A DNA stretch of 64,000 nt from Agaribacillus aureus (GTDB lineage: Bacteria; Bacteroidota; Bacteroidia; Cytophagales; Cyclobacteriaceae): NCBI GenBank assembly GCA_030442055.1, contig JAUJEB010000001.1, positions 2,418,001 through 2,482,000 on the forward strand, in the 5' to 3' direction. The position numbers were made by a program, and so were the translations under genes. The stretch's first letter is position 1, and each line of letters begins with the position of its first letter. The notes beneath the pieces are model-generated. The model made no database searches, was not told where the DNA came from, and saw only the letters and a list, made by a program, of their open reading frames with translations. Shown here piece by piece: positions 26,527 through 35,070 of this stretch.

Positions 26527-26640
26527 GGGTTTAAAACCGATACTGGTTTGGTAGTTATCAAATTGGGTTTTATAAGATCCGTCTCCAAACGCCTTACTTC
26601 ATGGTCACGGCACCTCCACGCAACTAAAGTTAAAGGCACA

Positions 26641-26666
26641 AAAAAAGCCCGACAAGCGGGCTTTTG
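26641..26666 (-). terminator. Terminator of icd
   Basis: A perfect 9-bp stem (AAAAGCCCG with CGGGCTTTT, loop of 5 nt) with a long T-run when read leftward. It lies 21 nt past the icd stop. Confidence 0.9.
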
Positions 26667-26686
26667 TATCAATTGATTATTGTCGT

Positions 26687-27913
26687 TTACATATTTCGAA
26701 CAATTTCATCACCAAATTCAGAGCACTTCAGCAAAGTGGCCCCCTCCATTAAGCGATGGAAATCGTAGGTAACTTTTTTGGAAGCTATCGCAGACTCCAA
26801 GCCTTTATAGATCAGATCAGCCACTTCCTGCCAGCCAAAGTATTCAAACATCATGGCACCTGATAAAATTACCGATCCCGGATTTACCTTATCCTGTCCT
26901 GCATATTTTGGCGCCGTACCGTGGGTAGCTTCAAAAATAGCATTTCCCGTTACATAGTTAATGTTGGCACCTGGTGCGATACCAATACCACCGACAATGG
27001 CCGCCAATGCGTCAGAAACATAATCGCCATTTAAGTTAAGTGTGGCGATGACCGAATATTCAGCCGGTCTAAGCAAAATTTGCTGCAAGAATGCATCGGC
27101 AATGACATCTTTAATGATTACCTTATGCCCATCTTTCTCGGCAATCTGCCAGGGGCCTCCCTCGTAATCGGTGGCGCCGAATTGCTTTTGAGCTACTTCA
27201 TATCCCCAATCCCTGAAAGCACCTTCGGTAAACTTCATAATGTTTCCCTTATGCACCAGGGTAACCGAATCTCTTTTTTGCTGGAAGGCATAGTCTATCG
27301 CTGATTTTACGATTCTCCCGGTTCCTTCTTCTGAGACAGGTTTAATACCATAACCAGCGGTTTGTGGGAATCTAACTTTAGAAAATCTATCCGGAAAATT
27401 ACTTTGAAGCAATGAGGCGAATTGCTTGGCGTCATCGGTACCTTCCTGGAACTCTATACCCGCATAAATATCTTCTGTATTTTCCCTGAAAATAACCATA
27501 TCCGTTTTACCGGGTTCTGTAACCGGTGAAGGGGTCCCCTGAAACCATCTGACCGGCCTTACGCAGGCGTACAGGTCTAACTTCTGTCTCAAGGCGACAT
27601 TCAGCGACCTGATACCTCCTCCTACCGGCGTGGTTAATGGGCCTTTGATTCCTACCAGGTATTCATTAAAAGCATCAAGCGTTTCCTGTGGCAACCAATC
27701 ACCGGTTTTATTGAATGCTTTTTCGCCGGCGTACACCTCTTTCCAGGCTATTTTCTTTGCGCCATTATATGCTTTTTCTACCGCGGCATCGAAAACAGTT
27801 TTCGCGGCCGGCCAAATGTCTACGCCAGTACCATCACCTTCAATAAACGGTACAACGGGATGGTCCGGAACATTCAGCTGACCATTGGAAATGGTTATTT
27901 TTTGTTCACTCAT
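26687..27913 (-). CDS. icd: NADP-dependent isocitrate dehydrogenase
   Basis: 408 residues from the ATG; the frame extends two codons further to a TTG. It matches the E. coli-type NADP enzyme. [12 protein letters not shown] contains the substrate Ser that is phosphorylated in E. coli, and [26 protein letters not shown]-like segments, [13 protein letters not shown] and [18 protein letters not shown] follow in order. It converts isocitrate to 2-oxoglutarate, CO2 and NADPH in the TCA cycle. It stands alone, bounded by its own terminator on one side and a MITE-like repeat on the other. Confidence 0.97.
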   Translation of the reverse strand: MSEQKITISNGQLNVPDHPVVPFIEGDGTGVDIWPAAKTVFDAAVEKAYNGAKKIAWKEVYAGEKAFNKTGDWLPQETLDAFNEYLVGIKGPLTTPVGGGIRSLNVALRQKLDLYACVRPVRWFQGTPSPVTEPGKTDMVIFRENTEDIYAGIEFQEGTDDAKQFASLLQSNFPDRFSKVRFPQTAGYGIKPVSEEGTGRIVKSAIDYAFQQKRDSVTLVHKGNIMKFTEGAFRDWGYEVAQKQFGATDYEGGPWQIAEKDGHKVIIKDVIADAFLQQILLRPAEYSVIATLNLNGDYVSDALAAIVGGIGIAPGANINYVTGNAIFEATHGTAPKYAGQDKVNPGSVILSGAMMFEYFGWQEVADLIYKGLESAIASKKVTYDFHRLMEGATLLKCSEFGDEIVRNM

Positions 27914-27949
27914 TGTCAATTTGATTTTCTACGGTTAAAAATTCCGGGC

Positions 27950-28059
27950 GGGGCTGTTTCAAAAGTGCCATGTTCAAAACTTCCGCTAAACTAATGGAAA
28001 CAAAGCCTGATGTGCTCTCCCACCGTCATCCGGGCAGTAATGACTTTTTGAACGGCTCC
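27950..28059. repeat. MITE-like element with imperfect terminal inverted repeats
   Basis: Near-matching 17-nt ends (GGGGCTGTTTCAAAAGT at 27950-27966 and ACTTTTTGAACGGCTCC at 28043-28059) point towards each other across a 110-nt stretch with no gene. It lies 36 nt upstream of icd and may carry or displace its promoter. Whether other copies exist in the genome cannot be seen here. Confidence 0.5.
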
Positions 28060-28158
28060 AACCTTGCCCAATCTAGGGCAGTGCGAATTTAATAATTTTG
28101 AAAGATAATCCTATGTCTGCCCGCCGATGAATAACAAAATTGGTAAGAGATTTGTGGC

Positions 28159-28491
28159 ATGATGACTATGATACGGCAAAAACTTTTACAGAAGCTAAAA
28201 ATTATAGGACTTTTCTATAAAAATGTCGTCTCCTACAATTTAATTTTCACAGCTATCTGCGTGCCATGCTACCGTCTTGCCGGACTTGAAGCAATTTTGC
28301 CTATGTTCTGGATTAAGTTTTTTGGTTTTGCGCTTGTCGCCTATATGTTCTACGCGTTTAAGGCCCGGTCGCTATATTTTTATTACAATCTGGGATTTTC
28401 CTTAAAAAGATTGTTGGCTATCGCCATCATTATTGAAGCCGCTTCGTACCTGTTATTGATCCGCGCCGGTCTTTATTTTTTAAAAACATGA
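28159..28491 (+). CDS. Small membrane protein paired with an ABC ATPase
   Basis: 110 residues with about three membrane helices (about 23-43, 50-70 and 87-106) and a basic N-terminus. I do not recognise a family. It overlaps the ABC ATPase start by 4 nt (ATGA), so it is very likely the membrane partner, though it is much smaller than a normal ABC permease. The start is one of several closely spaced ATGs (28159, 28162, 28168). Confidence 0.65.
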   Translation: MMTMIRQKLLQKLKIIGLFYKNVVSYNLIFTAICVPCYRLAGLEAILPMFWIKFFGFALVAYMFYAFKARSLYFYYNLGFSLKRLLAIAIIIEAASYLLLIRAGLYFLKT

Positions 28492-29150
28492 CAAAACATT
28501 TACTGGAAATTGATAGCGTTATCTTAAGGTATGGCGAAAGAGATATTCTCTCTAACGTTTACCTGAAATGTGAAACAGGAGAATTGATTGCCCTTTTTGG
28601 AAGAAACGGAGCCGGAAAATCCAGCTTACTAAAGCTCATCTTTGGTTCCTTGCACGGGGAGAGCCAATCCGTGAGAATTGATAAAAAGTACCATCATCAA
28701 CTATATACCACTAGCGGCAACATTAGGTTTTTACCTCAATCAGGCCTGTTACCGGGAAATTTAAAAGTGGCAAAAGCCATCAACTTCTTTGTCGGACCCT
28801 CAAATCGGGCAGCATTGATGGAAGACCCCTACTTGGCGCCCAACGTCAATGAAAGAGTGGGCGTTTTGAGCGGTGGCCTGAAAAAATATCTTGAGTGCCT
28901 GCTCATTGTATATTCAAACGTAAAGTTTGTTTTGCTAGACGAGCCCTTTACCCATGTGAGCCCTATTATGGTGGAAGTCCTGAAAAGCCATTTGTTAAAA
29001 CAATCGGCCGGAAAGGGAATCATCTTAACAGATCATTTGTATGAGCCGCTGCTTGACATCAGTCACCGAATGTATCTGATTGAACAGGGACGTACCGTTA
29101 GTATCGAGCAAAGGGACGATTTGATAGCCAGAGGGTATATAAACCCTTAA
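28488..29150 (+). CDS. ABC transporter ATP-binding protein
   Basis: 220 residues. Walker A is GRNGAGKSSLL (about 38-48), the signature is LSGGLKKYLE (about 124-133, with a variant after the Gly pair), Walker B is VLLDEP (about 149-154), and the H-loop His is in LTDHLY. The Q-loop is in FLPQSG. This is one complete nucleotide-binding domain without a membrane part. It is coupled by overlap to the 110-residue membrane protein upstream. Substrate and direction are not readable. Confidence 0.88.
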   Translation: MTKHLLEIDSVILRYGERDILSNVYLKCETGELIALFGRNGAGKSSLLKLIFGSLHGESQSVRIDKKYHHQLYTTSGNIRFLPQSGLLPGNLKVAKAINFFVGPSNRAALMEDPYLAPNVNERVGVLSGGLKKYLECLLIVYSNVKFVLLDEPFTHVSPIMVEVLKSHLLKQSAGKGIILTDHLYEPLLDISHRMYLIEQGRTVSIEQRDDLIARGYINP

Positions 29151-29395
29151 CACTGCTTTTGGATAAAATAGTCAGGGTTTGGCATTTACCAGGCTTTGGC
29201 TATGCACAGCGCGGAACCGGAAAGAGATGAGCTTTCACGTTTGCAAATTGTAAACCAAAATTCGAAACTCATAATTAGCTATACTAAAAAAATATTCTTA
29301 ATATTATTAATGCTTTAAAAAATAAGGCAAGCAACACATTGAGAATTCCAGCTTTTATTAATATAAGTCACCCTGAAAAATCTTCCTTTTCCGAG

Positions 29396-29977
29396 ATGCC
29401 CGACTCAGTGATTTGGAGGAAATTTAAAGATGGGGACGAAGGAGCATTCGTTTTTATATATCGTACTTATGTAAATGACCTCTTCCAGATTGGTATTCAA
29501 TTGTCAAGGGATGAAGCCTTAGTTAAAGATTGTATTCAAGAATTTTTTATAGAAATACGGAATCGTATTTTTAACTTGAGTGACACCGATAATATAAGAT
29601 TATATCTTATCAAATCTTTTAGGCGGAAAGTCATTAAATACATTAAGAAAAAAAAGCGATTCTTGGGCCAGGATCAAATAAAAGAGGCTTTTTTCGTAGA
29701 ATTGGCCATTGATGAGAACATCATCAATGCACAGTTTAACAAAGAACAACTAACAAAGCTAAATAAGGCCTTATCGCAACTTAAAGTGAAAGACCGGGAA
29801 ATTATATATTACTACTTCTACGAGAACTTTAGTTATGATAAAATAGCGAAGATTTTAGACTATACCCATGTTTCTTCCGCCAGAAGGTCAGTGTACAAGG
29901 TTCTTAGCCGGCTTAGAAAAATGATGATCTACGCCATTACAATATTGCTATGGTTAATTGCGATACAATCACATTAA
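29396..29977 (+). CDS. ECF sigma factor of the SusC/SusD locus
   Basis: 193 residues from the preferred ATG (MPDSVIWRKFKDGDEGAF); the frame extends 19 codons upstream to a TTG. Region 2 covers FVFIYRTYVNDLFQIG...KDCIQEFFIEIRNRI, and region 4 is LKVKDREIIYYYFYENFSYDKIAKIL with the helix-turn-helix. The last 15 residues are unusually hydrophobic (MIYAITILLWLIAIQ), as in many Bacteroidota sigma factors of this type. With the FecR and SusC genes downstream it forms a trans-envelope signalling module. Confidence 0.9.
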   Translation: MPDSVIWRKFKDGDEGAFVFIYRTYVNDLFQIGIQLSRDEALVKDCIQEFFIEIRNRIFNLSDTDNIRLYLIKSFRRKVIKYIKKKKRFLGQDQIKEAFFVELAIDENIINAQFNKEQLTKLNKALSQLKVKDREIIYYYFYENFSYDKIAKILDYTHVSSARRSVYKVLSRLRKMMIYAITILLWLIAIQSH

Positions 29978-30394
29978 CCGGATGGCAAGGATGTAATTCC
30001 TATTGTTGAAGAGCCTTTCCAAACCTCTTACCTGGAGGTATCGTCTCAATAATCATATGCTATAAATTAAAATTAGCATGTAAAAAAGAATACTCCCTCC
30101 TAACAGCGTTAATTCAACGAACCGGGTTTATTGCATAATTTATATCTAAATAAGCTTATTAAAGGTGAAGTATCTGACTGACACACCGCCAGATATATCT
30201 ATGACACAAAACAATTTCCAGCAGCCCAACAACGTAGTGGTCTGCTTCTATATTGTCATATCATAAGAAGTATAACCACATAAAAATCAATTAATTATAA
30301 TTTTTTAGGAATGAAAGTTAAAAATACTTTCAAAAAACTGGTATCACTTTCAATTTGTGCAGCTTATAAAAATAAAAGGAGATTAATATTTATA
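29978..30394. other. 417-nt gap between sigma and FecR genes
   Basis: AT-rich with no credible frame. A perfect 12-bp palindrome (AATAAGCTTATT, 30149-30160) is the only clear structure. A sigma-dependent promoter for fecR-susC-susD probably lies here. Confidence 0.4.
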
Positions 30395-31423
30395 ATGAAA
30401 GATGAGAATGATGATATCTTGCTTTTGCTAAAGAAGCCTGAATTTAAACAGTGGGTATTGCAACCCACCGATGAAAGTAATTACTATTGGCAAAACTGGC
30501 TGGAGCAGAATCCCGATAAAAAAGCGTCTGCGCTCAAAGCCAGAGAGCTCATATTGAGACTCAGATTTTATGAGGGGAAATTAACAGACCTCGAAACTGA
30601 AAGGATGTTCAAAAACATCATTTCTAAAAACGAACCGACTTCACCCCCGGTAATCTCTACATTTAGGTTTAAACCTTTAAAGTATGCAGCTATTTTGATG
30701 TTGGTAGTAGTTGCGGGTATTACATTTTGGAAATTGCGCGGCATTAAGCCACAAACCGAAAAGACAGCACAAGAAATTGTTTACATCAACAAATCCAACC
30801 CTAAAGGACAAAAATCTATCATTCGCCTGAGGGATGGTACCGAAGTGCATTTAAACTCGAACAGCACACTCAAATATACCAGCGATTTCGGAATTGGCAA
30901 TAGAAAAGTTGAACTGAATGGAGAGGCTTATTTCTCCGTAGCTAAAGACCAGAAGAAACCATTTACGGTTATTTCGGGAAACATTTTAACTACTGCTTTA
31001 GGTACAGAATTTAACATAAATTGCCGAACGGGAAATAATCCGCGGATTATTTTAACTGAGGGCAAGATCAAGGTTGAGGACAGATCAAAATATACAACAC
31101 CCCTTATACTTTTACCGAACCAATCGATTGATTATGATATTGATACCGGATTCTCCGCCATTACCGATATCGATAACCTCGATGAAATTCTCTGGATCCA
31201 CGGGGTACTTAAATTTGAGCACACTCCTTTGATAAAGGTTATTGATGAATTGGAAAATTGGTATGGAGTGAAAATTCAAGTAGTTGGTAACCCGCAAGGT
31301 TTGCACTACTCGGGAGAATTCAAAGGTGAGTACTTATCGAATATTTTGGAATCCATGAGCTTTTCATTGGGACTGGAGTATGTACAAGAAAATGAATTTG
31401 TTGAACTAAAACTTAAGAAATGA
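30395..31423 (+). CDS. FecR-type anti-sigma factor
   Basis: 342 residues from the preferred ATG; an in-frame ATG at 30311 would add 28 residues that look unlike the family. It has an N-terminal cytoplasmic domain (KQWVLQPTDESNYYWQNWLEQNP), a single membrane helix (about 74-92, AAILMLVVVAGITFW), and the periplasmic FecR domain (VYINKSNPKGQKSIIRLRDG, FSVAKDQKKPF, ALGTEFNI), followed by the Bacteroidota C-terminal DUF4974 domain (FEHTPLIKVIDELENWYGV). It should hold the sigma factor until the TonB receptor next door signals substrate uptake. Confidence 0.93.
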   Translation: MKDENDDILLLLKKPEFKQWVLQPTDESNYYWQNWLEQNPDKKASALKARELILRLRFYEGKLTDLETERMFKNIISKNEPTSPPVISTFRFKPLKYAAILMLVVVAGITFWKLRGIKPQTEKTAQEIVYINKSNPKGQKSIIRLRDGTEVHLNSNSTLKYTSDFGIGNRKVELNGEAYFSVAKDQKKPFTVISGNILTTALGTEFNINCRTGNNPRIILTEGKIKVEDRSKYTTPLILLPNQSIDYDIDTGFSAITDIDNLDEILWIHGVLKFEHTPLIKVIDELENWYGVKIQVVGNPQGLHYSGEFKGEYLSNILESMSFSLGLEYVQENEFVELKLKK

Positions 31424-31466
31424 TAAAAACATAGAAAAAACCAAAACATAGAAAACACCTAAAAGA

Positions 31467-31546
31467 AGACCGGAAAATCCGGTCTCCTAATGGCAATTGG
31501 TTATGATATTTCAGACTTGCAACGGACCGAAATCTATGCCAATTGC
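31467..31546 (+). promoter_or_regulatory. Structured leader upstream of susC
   Basis: A 7-bp hairpin (AGACCGG with CCGGTCT, 31467-31485) is followed by an inverted pair GCAATTGG (31493-31500) and CCAATTGC (31539-31546). There is no T-run. It sits in the fecR-susC gap and may adjust expression of the highly expressed susC/susD relative to fecR. The role is inferred. Confidence 0.35.
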
Positions 31547-31579
31547 TGTTAAATAAACTATTTAACTTATAACAAAGAT

Positions 31580-34500
31580 ATGTATTATAAAACTACCAAA
31601 GTTATTATTGACATGACAAAATTTACAGCCAGGCAGGTGGTCTTAATTTGTTTGTCCCTGCAAGTGTCAATGGCTGGCGATATTTCAGCACAGGTAAAGA
31701 GTGTCAAAGAGGTCAATTTATCATTGAATAAAATCAATACGCCTCTTGTGGATGTATTTCGGGAAATTGAAAAAGAGACTAATTACAAATTTAATTTTAG
31801 CAAGGATAAAATTGATTTATCCAAAAAAGTAACTGTCCAACATTTAAATGCTACCGTTGAACGCATATTACTGGATCTTTCAAGAGAGCACAGGTTGGCA
31901 TTCAAACAGGTGAATAACAATATAAGCGTATATAAGCTGAAAGGAAGGGCGTCTCAGAATAGAATTGAATTAGAAATTACCGCTGATATAGAGATCTCCG
32001 GAAAAATCACTGACGAAAACAACCAGGAATTACCAGGAGCCAGCATCATTGTGAAAGGAACTAATCATGGCACCATATCCGGTACGGATGGTAGCTATAA
32101 ATTGAGTGTTCCCGAGGGCGCTACAATTACAGTGTCTTTTGTGGGGTATTTGACCCAGAATATTGAGGTGGGTTCTCAAACTGTGATCAATGTACAGATG
32201 GCCGTTGATGCAGCGCAGCTAGCAGAAGTGATTGTTGTTGGTTATAGCAGCCAAACAAAAGCTACTGTTACAGGAGCGATTAGTACAATCGAGGGGGAGG
32301 ATATTGCGGAAGTTCCTGTATCAAACATTTCCCAATCACTCGCCGGAAGAATGGCGGGTGTCAGTATGAGGCCAAATGGAGGAGCACCCGGAGATGATGA
32401 TCCAGACATACATATCCGGGGCATAGTAACCACCGGTAACAATAGACCTCTGGTGGTAATTGATGGTATAAGAAGGAACAATATTGGAGAGATAAATCCT
32501 AATGTTATAGAGACTGTCACCGTTCTTAAAGATGCTGCGGCAGTTGCGCCCTTTGGTATTGGCGGCGCCAACGGGGTGATACTGATTACTACCAAAAAAG
32601 GAAAGTCGGGTAAACCTGTCGTTAGTTTAAGTACGACTTACGGTTTTCAAAATCCCACCTACCTACCCGAAATGCTTAGCGCAAGGGACTATATGGCTTT
32701 GCAAAATGAAGGGTATTATAACCTGAATCCAAATGGGACAACTCCCCCCAACGATCCGGATTTGATTGCAAATTATAATGAGCTGCATCAGCAGGATCCC
32801 TATAGGTATCCGGACTCGGAATTTACCGATGTCTTCGAGAAAAATGCCGGAATGCAAATTGGCAATCTCGAAATTCGCGGAGGCACCGAAAACATCCAGT
32901 ACTATGCAGGCTTAGGGTATTTTAACCAGAAGGGAATATTTGATCCACTTGGATACCAAAGATATACTTATAATCTAAACTTTGATGTGAATATAACGCC
33001 AACAACCAAGGTTGGCATGGCCTTGAACGGCTCTTTTGAACAAACCGATGGCATTGATGCCGACGAGTCAGTGACACACCTCATGCGAAGTTTCTATAAA
33101 TTCGTTCCCACGCAGACTTTGTTATATCCCGAAGGGGATAAATGGGGGGAATCTTCAGCAAACACTCCGGTAGGGGTTTTGAGATCAGATGGGTACCGAA
33201 AAGACCGGGACAATACCTTGTTAAGCTCCATTTACATTGAGAAAGAATTCTCATTTATTGAAGGGTTAAGTGTAAAAGGAGTATTTAGCTACGATCCCAC
33301 CGAGTCAAACGATAAATTATGGCATGTTCCCTATATCTACCATAACATTGATCTGTCCCAGGATCCATACACCTATACAGAAGCAATTTCTTTACAGGAA
33401 GGCAATGGGGCACCATATACCTGGCTGGAACAAGAAAATCGGAGGAGAAAAACGTATACCTATCAGGGATATATTAACTATAACAGAGCTTTTGGCGATC
33501 ACAATGTCTCTGCACTTTTCGTGGCCGAAGCCAGAAAAATCTCAGACGATTTTTTTAAAACCAGAAGAAATAATTTTGCCATTGAAATCGATGAGTTGAG
33601 TTTAGGCAGTTCTAATAAACTGGATTATGACAATGCGGGCTCCTCTGGTACCGGAAGTGAGATAGGATATGTCTACCGCTTAGGATACACCTATAAGAAT
33701 AGGTATATTTTAGAGGCATCAGGACGTTATGACGGGCATTACGTCTTTGCCCCCAGGAAACGGTGGGGTTATTTTCCAGCATTCTCCGCCGCATGGAGGA
33801 TCTCAGAGGAAGAATTCATGGATGGCCTGTCGAGTATCATCGACGACTTAAAAATAAGGTCCTCATGGGGAAAATCGGGTAACTTGCCCTACATTGATGG
33901 GCGACTGGCAGCTTTTCAGTATTTGGCAGGATACGACCTACGAGGGAATGCCTATGCCTTCGGAAACGGGTCGCTCGTTCAGGGCTCCCGTGTACAAAAT
34001 GAGCCTAACCCGAACATCACCTGGGAAATATCTAAAAAATTTGACATTGGTTTCGACTTAAGTATGTGGAATGGCCTATTAACCTTGGAGTTTGATTTTT
34101 TCCACGAGGACCGGACCGGGATGCTACTTACCCCGCAGGTTACTTTGCCAGTGGAATATGGACTTGCCCTTTCTCAGGAAAACAAAGGTGTAATGGATAA
34201 CAATGGTTTTGAATTTAGTATTGGTACGCAAAAAAAATGGGAAAGCGGCCTGCTATTGACGCTGATTGCCAATATGAGTTATGCAGAGAACAATATGATC
34301 GAGGTATTCCAAACGGATGCCCAACGCGACAATCCCAACAGGACCAGGGTGGGAAGGCCTTTTGGTACCCCTTACGGCTATAAATCCCTGGGCCTGTTTT
34401 CCACGGCAGAAGATATAAATAGCGATGGTATCATTGACGCTTCGGACGGTTATGACATTGTACAATTTGGCGAACTTCATCCCGGAGACGTAAAATATGC

Positions 34501-35059
34501 AGATTTAAGTGGGCCTGACGGAGTACCAGATGGAATAATTGATTCAAACGACCGAACAGTCATAGGCAACCCTGTTTATCCTTCTACTACATATGGCTTA
34601 ACGTCATCTGTCAGCTACAAAGGTTTCGAACTCTCCTTGTTCTTTCAGGGAACAGCCAACTCCAGTATTAATATTCGTCAGTTTATGACAAATCCTTTTG
34701 CGAACAATGGCAGTAATACAGCTTACGAGTATTTTGACAACCGATGGACCCCTGACAATCAAGACGCGAAATATCCCAGGGCCACTCCTTCACCTTATAC
34801 CAACAATACCCAAGATTCAGATTTTTGGATCGTAAATACCAATTATTTGCGCCTTAAGACAGCAATTCTTGGATACACAATCCCAAAAAGTTTGACCGAT
34901 AAGCTTAACGTGGGCTCTATCGGACTGCATATTACCGGACAGAACCTCTTCACTTTTAGTTCACTTAAACATATAGACCCGGAATTGGGATACGATGATC
35001 GAGAAAATGCCTATCCCGTGATGAAGTCTTTTGCTTTTGGTCTTAATGTTTCTTTTTAA
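31580..35059 (+). CDS. SusC/RagA-type TonB-dependent outer-membrane receptor with STN domain
   Basis: 1159 residues. A signal peptide (about 1-37) is followed by an STN signalling domain (about 45-115, LVDVFREIEKETNYKF), a carboxypeptidase-D-like regulatory domain (about 130-205, GKITDENNQELPGASI), a plug (about 220-335, NISQSLAGRMAGV, IRGI, VIDGI, VLKDAAAVAPFG), and a C-terminal beta-barrel ending in FAFGLNVSF. The STN domain marks it as a signalling receptor that talks to the FecR anti-sigma factor. It imports an oligomer, probably a glycan or peptide, together with the SusD lipoprotein 11 nt downstream. An ATG 11 codons in is an alternative start. Confidence 0.96.
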   Translation: MYYKTTKVIIDMTKFTARQVVLICLSLQVSMAGDISAQVKSVKEVNLSLNKINTPLVDVFREIEKETNYKFNFSKDKIDLSKKVTVQHLNATVERILLDLSREHRLAFKQVNNNISVYKLKGRASQNRIELEITADIEISGKITDENNQELPGASIIVKGTNHGTISGTDGSYKLSVPEGATITVSFVGYLTQNIEVGSQTVINVQMAVDAAQLAEVIVVGYSSQTKATVTGAISTIEGEDIAEVPVSNISQSLAGRMAGVSMRPNGGAPGDDDPDIHIRGIVTTGNNRPLVVIDGIRRNNIGEINPNVIETVTVLKDAAAVAPFGIGGANGVILITTKKGKSGKPVVSLSTTYGFQNPTYLPEMLSARDYMALQNEGYYNLNPNGTTPPNDPDLIANYNELHQQDPYRYPDSEFTDVFEKNAGMQIGNLEIRGGTENIQYYAGLGYFNQKGIFDPLGYQRYTYNLNFDVNITPTTKVGMALNGSFEQTDGIDADESVTHLMRSFYKFVPTQTLLYPEGDKWGESSANTPVGVLRSDGYRKDRDNTLLSSIYIEKEFSFIEGLSVKGVFSYDPTESNDKLWHVPYIYHNIDLSQDPYTYTEAISLQEGNGAPYTWLEQENRRRKTYTYQGYINYNRAFGDHNVSALFVAEARKISDDFFKTRRNNFAIEIDELSLGSSNKLDYDNAGSSGTGSEIGYVYRLGYTYKNRYILEASGRYDGHYVFAPRKRWGYFPAFSAAWRISEEEFMDGLSSIIDDLKIRSSWGKSGNLPYIDGRLAAFQYLAGYDLRGNAYAFGNGSLVQGSRVQNEPNPNITWEISKKFDIGFDLSMWNGLLTLEFDFFHEDRTGMLLTPQVTLPVEYGLALSQENKGVMDNNGFEFSIGTQKKWESGLLLTLIANMSYAENNMIEVFQTDAQRDNPNRTRVGRPFGTPYGYKSLGLFSTAEDINSDGIIDASDGYDIVQFGELHPGDVKYADLSGPDGVPDGIIDSNDRTVIGNPVYPSTTYGLTSSVSYKGFELSLFFQGTANSSINIRQFMTNPFANNGSNTAYEYFDNRWTPDNQDAKYPRATPSPYTNNTQDSDFWIVNTNYLRLKTAILGYTIPKSLTDKLNVGSIGLHITGQNLFTFSSLKHIDPELGYDDRENAYPVMKSFAFGLNVSF

Positions 35060-35070
35060 ATAAAAAAATC

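Noticed and set aside
26494-26676. Two 60-residue frames on opposite strands over the same bases
   Set aside because: The stretch contains two back-to-back terminators (26500-26526 and 26641-26666), and neither frame has coding character.
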